From assembly GCA_028690885.1 (NCBI GenBank), contig JAQVAJ010000003.1, forward strand, positions 1-19,038: a stretch of 19,038 nucleotides of DNA. Direction: 5' to 3'. This document shows, piece by piece, positions 13,904-19,038 of this stretch. The number at the start of each line of letters is the position of its first letter. Position 1 is the first letter of the stretch. The position numbers were made by a program, and so were the translations under genes. This DNA is from Clostridia bacterium (GTDB taxonomy: Bacteria; Bacillota; Clostridia; DUPQ01). The notes under the pieces were generated by a model. It saw only the letters and a list, made by a program, of their open reading frames with translations, searched no databases and had not been told where the DNA came from.

Positions 13904-15976
13904 TTATTCCTCTTCTGCTTCTCTCTTAGCTGCTGCAACTACCTTTTCAGCTAGATTTGAAGGCATTTCTTCGTATCTCTCCAATTTCATTGTAAAAGAA
14001 CCTCTTCCCTGCGTCATACTTCTAAGATCAGTTGCATATTTAAACATTTCAGCATGTGGAACTTCAGCTAATACCTTCTGGTAACCGTTTTCTGCAGGAT
14101 TCATGCCAAGTATTCTTCCTCTTCTTTTATTCATGTCGCCAATTATGTCACCCATGTATGAATCAGGAATTAATACCTCACAGGATACGATAGGTTCCAA
14201 AAGAACAGGAGTCGCATCAATAAGTTTTTTATATGCTAAGCTTGCTGCTATTTTAAATGCCATTTCCGAAGAGTCAACATCATGATATGAGCCATCAATT
14301 AAAGTAGCTTTAAGTTTAACCATAGGATATCCAGCTAAAACACCTTTTACAACACATTCTCTCAATCCTTTTTCAACAGCAGGGATGTAGTTTTTAGGAA
14401 CTGATCCACCAAAAATTTTCTCTTCAAAAACTAAATCCTCAGTTTCACCTGGTTCAAATACGATTTTAACATGACCGTACTGTCCATGTCCGCCTGACTG
14501 CTTTTTATGTTTTCCTTCAGACTCTAGTTGCTTCTTAATAGTTTCCCTGTAGGGAATCTTAGGATCAGTAAGTTTAACTGATACTCCGTATTTTGATTTA
14601 AGTTTACTTGTTATAACATCAATATGCTGCTCACCAAGACCACTTACAAGTAATTGCTTTGTTTCAGAGTTGTTTTCTACCCTAAATGTAGGATCTTCAT
14701 CACGAAGTTTGTTAAGACCAGATCCTATTTTATCTTCATCTCCCTTTGCTAAAGGCTCAACAGCCAATGATATGGAAGCTTCTGGAAATACTACTTTCTT
14801 AAGTTCAACAGGGTTTAATTGTGAACATAATGTATCATTTGTTTGAGTATCTGAAAGTTTTGCAACAGCTATTATATCACCTGCTATCGCTTTTTCGCAC
14901 TGTTCCTGCTTTTTACCTCTCAGTACAAAAGGATTTGATATCTTTTCAGTGTCAGATATTCTACTGTTGTATACTGTCATATCAGACTTAAGCTCGCCTG
15001 AGCAGACTTTTACAAGAGATATCTTTCCTACAAAAGCATCTACCATTGTCTTAAATACTAAACCGCTAAATTTCTCATCAGCAGAAGGATTAAGTACAAC
15101 TTCATCACTTGTTCCAGCTTTTACTGCATGAATCTTATATTTTTCAGGAGACGGAAAGTATGCTACAAGAGCATCCATTAATGTATCCATACCTACATGC
15201 ATCATTGAAGAACCGCAGAATATTGGGAATATGGAATCTTGCTCTATTCCGTGTATCAAACCTTTTACTATTTCTTCATCAGTGAAAAGTTCACCTTCGA
15301 AAAACTTCTCCATAAGTTCTTCATCAGTTTCAGCAACTGCTTCAATCAAAGGTTCTCTTAACTCTTCAGCTTTATCAACATATTGAGAAGGAATTTCTGC
15401 TTCAATAACTGATTTATTTTGAAGTAAATATGCTTTCTTTGTTATAACATCGACTATTCCTTTAAGCTGTCCGTCTTCAATCATTGGAAATTGAAAAGGT
15501 ACAACACTATTACCAAATTTATCTCTAAGTTCCTCACACACCTTGAAGAAATCAGCATTTTCTTCTTCAAGTTTGCTTATGAAGAATGCTCTGCTTATAT
15601 TAACCTCGTTTGCATATTCCCAGGATTTCTCAACTCCGACTTCAACACCGTTTTTAGCAGAAAGCAGTATTAATCCGATTTCTGCTGCTCTACATGCACA
15701 TTTAACTTCTCCTGCAAAATCAAAGTATCCAGGAGTATCAAGAATATTCAATTTATGATTTTTCCATTCAACTGGTGCTATTGCTGTATTAATAGAAAAT
15801 TTTCTTTTTATTTCCTCAGAATCAAAATCGCATGTTGTGTTACCATCGTTTACGTTTCCGAATCTGTCTATCCCTTTTGTGAGGAACAGCATGGCTTCGG
15901 CAAGTGTGGTTTTACCAGATCCGCCATGTCCCATCAATACTATGTTTCTGATATTGGTCGTGGTGTAAGTTTTCAT
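13904..15976 (-). CDS. Elongation factor G-like translational GTPase (EF-G paralogue)
   Basis: A 690-residue protein with the full EF-G domain order. The P-loop is GHGGSGKTT (16-24). The G3 motif is DTPGYFDF (80-87), with Tyr84 where EF-G has its catalytic His. The G4 position reads ISKLEEENADF (133-143), with SKLE in place of NKxD. Domain II carries FVLRGKKQEQCEKAIAGDIIAVAKLSDTQTNDTL; domain III FRVENNSETKQLLVSGLGEQHIDVITSKL; domain IV begins GKHKKQSGGHGQYGHVKIVFEP and holds LKATLIDGSYHDVDSSEMAFK; domain V holds MGDMNKRRGRILGM and DLRSMTQGRGSFTMKLERYE. I recall the clostridial FusA-like paralogue group as sharing the Tyr. Its role is not established; it is probably not the main EF-G, which usually sits in the str operon. 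The ATG directly abuts the rex stop, with AGGAG inside the rex end. Confidence 0.88.
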   Translation of the reverse strand: MKTYTTTNIRNIVLMGHGGSGKTTLAEAMLFLTKGIDRFGNVNDGNTTCDFDSEEIKRKFSINTAIAPVEWKNHKLNILDTPGYFDFAGEVKCACRAAEIGLILLSAKNGVEVGVEKSWEYANEVNISRAFFISKLEEENADFFKVCEELRDKFGNSVVPFQFPMIEDGQLKGIVDVITKKAYLLQNKSVIEAEIPSQYVDKAEELREPLIEAVAETDEELMEKFFEGELFTDEEIVKGLIHGIEQDSIFPIFCGSSMMHVGMDTLMDALVAYFPSPEKYKIHAVKAGTSDEVVLNPSADEKFSGLVFKTMVDAFVGKISLVKVCSGELKSDMTVYNSRISDTEKISNPFVLRGKKQEQCEKAIAGDIIAVAKLSDTQTNDTLCSQLNPVELKKVVFPEASISLAVEPLAKGDEDKIGSGLNKLRDEDPTFRVENNSETKQLLVSGLGEQHIDVITSKLKSKYGVSVKLTDPKIPYRETIKKQLESEGKHKKQSGGHGQYGHVKIVFEPGETEDLVFEEKIFGGSVPKNYIPAVEKGLRECVVKGVLAGYPMVKLKATLIDGSYHDVDSSEMAFKIAASLAYKKLIDATPVLLEPIVSCEVLIPDSYMGDIIGDMNKRRGRILGMNPAENGYQKVLAEVPHAEMFKYATDLRSMTQGRGSFTMKLERYEEMPSNLAEKVVAAAKREAEEE

Positions 15977-16618
15977 CTATTTCTCCTCTTGAAAATTCTT
16001 TATTTTATATCCCAGCACCATTAAACTGTCACTGAGATGAACGTTCTCGATAGGTATATCGTGTGGCAATTTCAAATCCATTGGTGAAAAGTTAAAAAGT
16101 CCTTTTACCCCTGAATTTGCAACTCTGACTGCAATGTCTTTAGTCTCGCTTCTTGGTAGTGATAAAATAGCTATATCAGGCTGATGTTCAGATATAAAAT
16201 CTTCAAGCTTATCTATACACATTATTTCATTAGAATTTATTGTTTTTCCAATTAGTTTTGGATTAATATCAAAAATTCCAATAATATCAAATCCTCTGTC
16301 ATGGAAATTATTATATTTAGCTAATGCCGTTCCTAAATTACCTGCTCCAATAATAATAACTGTAAAACCTTGATCTTTTAGCAATATTTGTTTCATACTA
16401 TCAAATAGTAATTGTACACTGTAACCGTAACCTTGCTGTCCGAATCCACCGAAATAACTGAAGTCTTGTCTTATTTGTGAAGCTGTCATGCCCATCTTTT
16501 CACCAAGTTGCGAAGAGGAAACTTTCTCAATTCCGTTATCTTTCAATTCCCCTATGTATCTAAGATATCTGGGCAATCTACGGATTACCGCTTCAGATAT
16601 TCTCTTTTTTGCTTGCAT
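15977..16618 (-). CDS. rex: Redox-sensing transcriptional repressor Rex
   Basis: A 213-residue NADH/NAD+-sensing repressor that controls fermentation and respiration genes in Gram-positive bacteria. The N-terminal winged helix (about 5-62) includes ISEAVIRRLPRYLRYI and SSQLGEKMGMTASQIRQDFSYFGGFGQQGYGY. The Rossmann fold begins at VIIIGAGNLGTAL (87-99, GxGxxG type), followed by GFDIIGIFDINPKLIG and a swapped C-terminal helix. Length is typical. The ATG at 16616-16618 has GGAG at 6-nt spacing and lies 32 nt downstream of a perfect -10 box. The EF-G-like gene follows with no gap, so both share the transcript. An inverted repeat beside the -35 may be a Rex site, which suggests autoregulation. Confidence 0.96.
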   Translation of the reverse strand: MQAKKRISEAVIRRLPRYLRYIGELKDNGIEKVSSSQLGEKMGMTASQIRQDFSYFGGFGQQGYGYSVQLLFDSMKQILLKDQGFTVIIIGAGNLGTALAKYNNFHDRGFDIIGIFDINPKLIGKTINSNEIMCIDKLEDFISEHQPDIAILSLPRSETKDIAVRVANSGVKGLFNFSPMDLKLPHDIPIENVHLSDSLMVLGYKIKNFQEEK

Positions 16619-16650
16619 TTCATACTCCAGTAAAAATAATCACTCGCCAA

Positions 16651-16679
16651 ATTATATATAAATTATTATATCATGTCAA
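16651..16679 (-). promoter_or_regulatory. Consensus sigma-A promoter of rex
   Basis: On the minus strand TTGACA (16674-16679) and TATAAT (16651-16656) are exactly 17 bp apart. The -10 ends 32 nt before the rex ATG. It should drive rex and the EF-G-like gene strongly. Confidence 0.85.
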
Positions 16680-16700
16680 TTGCTAAATAGGTTAGCACAA
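16680..16700. promoter_or_regulatory. Rex-like inverted repeat adjoining the rex -35 box
   Basis: TGCTAA and TTAGCA (16681-16686 and 16692-16697) are perfect inverted repeats with a 5-bp spacer, framed by TTG-like and CAA-like ends. Known Rex sites resemble TTGTTAA-N4-TTAACAA, so this is similar but has a C/G substitution and one extra spacer base. It abuts the -35 box. It could instead be a short hairpin after the upstream gene, although no T-run follows. Confidence 0.4.
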
Positions 16701-16705
16701 GCTTA

Positions 16706-17503
16706 TTAGTGTGTCTGATTATTAAATTTAATAAAATCTTCTGTGTATCCTCCAAGTCTGCTTATTGCGCTACAGATATCGACAATTTCTGATTTTGCGA
16801 TATCATTCAGATTTTTTGACAAATATCCTCTCAGAAAAACTACTGCTCTACCATCATTCAAATCCGCCATTATGTTTGCAATCATGGATTTATTATCAGA
16901 TAAAATGAAATGTTTTCGTAATAGCTGATATATTGAATCAGATTCGTCTGTATCCTTGTAAACTGCAACTAGCACAGATAATAACTCATTGTTAACACCG
17001 TTTTTATCAAAGCTTTCTAAAATATTTAGATTCACCTTATTCTTATCCATCAGTGACAGAACATCAGCTGCTTCTTCTTTTAATAACTCTGAATCTGATG
17101 TAACAATGATATCAATCAGATATTTATACAAATCTTCGTTCTCAATACCAATAAGAGAATTAATCAAGGAAGCTCTGTCGGCTTCTGGCTTAGATTTATC
17201 ATCTATCATTTTTTTAATGCCTTCAAACCCGATTTTCTTTTGCATAAGGTCAATTAGTGAATAAGGAAGATACATATCACAAACCATTAATGCATTGTTT
17301 AAGACTTCATGTATTCCTGATTCTTCTATTTGTGTTTGAATAACATCATTTATTGGACTTCCTTGAATAGAGGTTGTTTCAAAATGCTTTCTTGCATCGT
17401 TTATTAACGAAATATACTCCGCTTTAGTAGTAACATAATCGAGTTTGGCTTCACATTCTTTTTGTATTTCTTTGTTATATTTATCAAAAACATCTATATT
17501 CAT
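16706..17503 (-). CDS. Hypothetical alpha-helical repeat protein, HEAT-like
   Basis: A 265-residue protein that I do not recognise. It has no signal peptide or membrane segment and is rich in Leu, Ile, Asp, Glu and Lys. From about residue 75 to 255 it shows paired amphipathic helices about 35-40 residues apart, such as SLINSLIGIENEDLYKYLIDII, LKEEAADVLSLMDKN and DLNDGRAVVFLRGYLSKNL. This suggests a HEAT-like solenoid, which usually serves protein binding. Its ATG overlaps the stop of the preceding membrane-protein gene in an ATGA arrangement, so the two are translationally coupled. It may be a cytoplasmic partner of that membrane protein. Function is unknown. Confidence 0.7.
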   Translation of the reverse strand: MNIDVFDKYNKEIQKECEAKLDYVTTKAEYISLINDARKHFETTSIQGSPINDVIQTQIEESGIHEVLNNALMVCDMYLPYSLIDLMQKKIGFEGIKKMIDDKSKPEADRASLINSLIGIENEDLYKYLIDIIVTSDSELLKEEAADVLSLMDKNKVNLNILESFDKNGVNNELLSVLVAVYKDTDESDSIYQLLRKHFILSDNKSMIANIMADLNDGRAVVFLRGYLSKNLNDIAKSEIVDICSAISRLGGYTEDFIKFNNQTH

Positions 17504-18030
17504 TTTAGAAAAGCCTCGTCATCTTTTATACTTTTATTTACCCTTAACTTGTCAATTCCTTTTAATCCCATAAAATACCATATTCCTGAAATTACCGGTA
17601 CTACCATATATGCTATGGCGAAAGCATACCATGTGTATCCCAATGTGTTTATCATGAAATAAAATGGACCTAATGCGCATCTGAATATATAATGGAAAAT
17701 TCTTAACCCTAACTCTAGCGAATTGTCAAAGATAAGCAGATGAATCAGTCCTAGAAGAAGATAAGGAGTCATTGCTGCTAATCCATATAATAATCCTTTT
17801 GCAGGATGCGCTTTTGCATCTTTATCATATCTTTCATATTTTCCAACTGATAAAGCAGTTTTTGATACCATGAAAAACATAAACATGAACATGACAAAAG
17901 AGTATAAAAGCAGCCATGTAGTCATATTATTAGCCATTGACAAGGGTGCAATCACAAAAAAAGTGAAAACTGCAGCTGCTGTTGAATAAGCAAACAATAT
18001 TTTACCGGCATGCTTTAAAAATAACTTCAT
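17500..18030 (-). CDS. Hypothetical multi-spanning membrane protein
   Basis: A 176-residue protein with about five hydrophobic segments (residues of roughly 11-31, 37-57, 80-101, 112-130 and 135-156) and a charged cytoplasmic-type stretch between the second and third (KYERYDKDAKAHPAKG). The tail is basic and acidic (KGIDKLRVNKSIKDDEAFLK). I do not recognise a family. It starts 6 nt after the DUF4340-like gene, whose end carries GAGGAG some 15 nt upstream of this ATG, and overlaps the next gene by 4 nt. The three genes therefore look like one operon. A role in the membrane part of an envelope complex is possible but not shown. Confidence 0.75.
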   Translation of the reverse strand: MKLFLKHAGKILFAYSTAAAVFTFFVIAPLSMANNMTTWLLLYSFVMFMFMFFMVSKTALSVGKYERYDKDAKAHPAKGLLYGLAAMTPYLLLGLIHLLIFDNSLELGLRIFHYIFRCALGPFYFMINTLGYTWYAFAIAYMVVPVISGIWYFMGLKGIDKLRVNKSIKDDEAFLK

Positions 18031-18036
18031 CAGCTG

Positions 18037-19038
18037 CTACTGCTTCTCCTCTTCTTTTTTCTTTGATTTTGCACGGTTAACTAAAATTGTTGCACCAATC
18101 GCCCCTCCTGCTAAGACGATAATCAATATTATCCACCAGTTTGCTCCTCTATATGAACCTGGATCGGTATGCTTTACAACAGAAATAGGAGCAGAAATCT
18201 TATGGCCACAAACAGTACATACTTTTTCTTTTAAACCCTCTTCTTCTTCAGTAGCTTCCTTTACTACAATCCAATCTCCAAATTCATGTTCTTTACCATC
18301 AATACATGTCACATAAAGATAGTCAGAGTACTGTACTAGGAACTGATTGAAAAATCCTTCAATAGGTCCAGAATCTACAACTGTACCAGTATATTGACTC
18401 ATCATATCATATTCAGGGTTATACCTTATATAATACATAGATACTTCATCTTTTGTGTAATATGCTATATATTCATTAAGGCCTGAAACATAATTCATCT
18501 CTATTAATAAAAATGGTTTCTGACTCTCGTCAGGCCCTTGCCATTCATTATCATAACTTACTATTGCAGTTCCATAAAAAGTTGTATTATACAGATCTGA
18601 TCCATACTGCAAATCAACTATATCTCCATTTATAGTATACTCATAATTTTTAGCAGGCTTATCATCAATAATATATTCCTGTTCTTCTATTAATACATCA
18701 TATACTTCTCCAGAAGCAAATACATAATGCATTGATTTAACATTTTTTATAAGAGGCTCATATGGTATAGGATATAAAATTTCCATTAACTCAGTATCTA
18801 TCCAACCTAAGTATTGTTTATCTACCAGAAATACTTCATCAGAATTTGAAAATTTAGCATAGAAGCTGTTCTTATCTATTAATTCTTTTCCAACGTGTAA
18901 AAGAACCGTTTTGTTTTCTGCAGTTACTTTTATTGAGTACTCAGGATTCAACAAACCATAATTTTGATAGTCATCTTCAGAAGGCATTACATTTACATAC
19001 TCTCCTATAAGCATCTCATATGTGTTATCTATCATTTC
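18037..19038 (-). CDS. DUF4340-like surface protein with C-terminal membrane anchor, partial at the 5' end
   Basis: At least 332 residues are visible. The frame stays open to the right edge, so the ATG at 19033-19035 may be internal and the true start lies outside. The segment from MLIGEYVNVMPSEDDYQNYGLLNPEYSIKVTAENKTVLLHVGKE to AKFSNSDEVFLVDKQYLGWI resembles DUF4340, a repeated extracellular fold often encoded beside Gld-type ABC transporter genes. Near the end, HEFGDWIVVKEATEEEEGLKEKVCTVCGHKI (250-280) resembles the small Cys-pair motif of clostridial cell-surface proteins (Cys273 and Cys276), though the first cysteine usual in that motif is Glu. A membrane segment (about 299-320) and a basic tail RAKSKKKEEEK follow, giving an outside domain with a short cytoplasmic end. 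Partners probably lie to the right of the window. Confidence 0.78.
   Translation of the reverse strand, partial: EMIDNTYEMLIGEYVNVMPSEDDYQNYGLLNPEYSIKVTAENKTVLLHVGKELIDKNSFYAKFSNSDEVFLVDKQYLGWIDTELMEILYPIPYEPLIKNVKSMHYVFASGEVYDVLIEEQEYIIDDKPAKNYEYTINGDIVDLQYGSDLYNTTFYGTAIVSYDNEWQGPDESQKPFLLIEMNYVSGLNEYIAYYTKDEVSMYYIRYNPEYDMMSQYTGTVVDSGPIEGFFNQFLVQYSDYLYVTCIDGKEHEFGDWIVVKEATEEEEGLKEKVCTVCGHKISAPISVVKHTDPGSYRGANWWIILIIVLAGGAIGATILVNRAKSKKKEEEKQ

Noticed and set aside
13904..15976. Tet(M)-type ribosomal protection protein or the main EF-G
   Set aside because: The motif set fits the clostridial EF-G-like paralogue group; there are no resistance or mobile-element genes nearby, and no str-operon genes (rpsL, rpsG, tuf).
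15755..16024. An 89-codon plus-strand open frame across the rex/EF-G-like junction
   Set aside because: It is antisense to two well-supported genes and its composition looks like a shadow frame.
1..19038. Mobile elements, tRNA or rRNA genes, CRISPR arrays, phage genes
   Set aside because: No transposase, integrase, terminal repeats, cloverleaf-like segment or regularly spaced repeats were seen on either strand; the gene content is chromosomal.

Overview
This is an AT-rich chromosomal window from a low-GC Gram-positive anaerobe, most likely a member of the Clostridia and possibly the Lachnospirales. The evidence is the gene set: CtsR, Rex, CarD, a clostridial-type EF-G paralogue, a DUF6106-like membrane protein, and GHL6 and GH78 glycosidases. 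Promoters are of the sigma-A type and ribosome binding sites are strong. The family calls rest on reading protein motifs by eye, not on database searches. Apart from ispF and tdk, every gene lies on the minus strand. No RNA gene, CRISPR array or insertion sequence was seen, and no gene-free stretch exceeds about 200 bases.

Region 1 (1-4750, minus) looks like one tightly packed operon. It reads flavin reductase-like protein, D-Ala-D-Ala ligase (ddl), glutamate racemase (murI), a GHL6-type putative glycosidase, and the start of an 8-oxoguanine DNA glycosylase cut by the window edge. Ddl and MurI supply the D-amino-acid parts of peptidoglycan. Region 2 (4812-7022, minus) is a two-gene operon: a small membrane protein and a membrane-anchored GH18 enzyme with stalk and SH3-like domains, probably acting at the cell surface.

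Region 3 (7190-10718) holds a divergent ispF on the plus strand whose 3' end overlaps the convergent ispD by 18 bp. CarD and IspD share an operon with a consensus promoter and a TTG start. Upstream lies ctsR-radA, with a near-perfect CtsR box directly after a consensus promoter. The mcsA, mcsB and clpC genes that often separate ctsR from radA are absent here. Divergent from ctsR is tdk (thymidine kinase), which ends in a terminator that overlaps its own stop codon.

Region 4 (11499-13700, minus) is a GH78 alpha-L-rhamnosidase with an unusual leader: two perfect palindromes and a strong Shine-Dalgarno sequence too far from the start codon. Region 5 (13904-16618, minus) is rex followed, with no gap, by an EF-G paralogue whose GTPase motifs are non-canonical. 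Its promoter is a perfect consensus flanked by a Rex-like inverted repeat. Region 6 (16706-19038, minus) is a three-gene cluster: a partial DUF4340-like surface protein, a multi-spanning membrane protein and an alpha-helical repeat protein.

Most of the window is housekeeping. The less ordinary points are the EF-G paralogue's motif changes, the flipped divergent ispF with a terminator-like hairpin inside ispD, the shortened ctsR operon, the glycosidase within a cell-wall precursor operon, and the GH78 leader.
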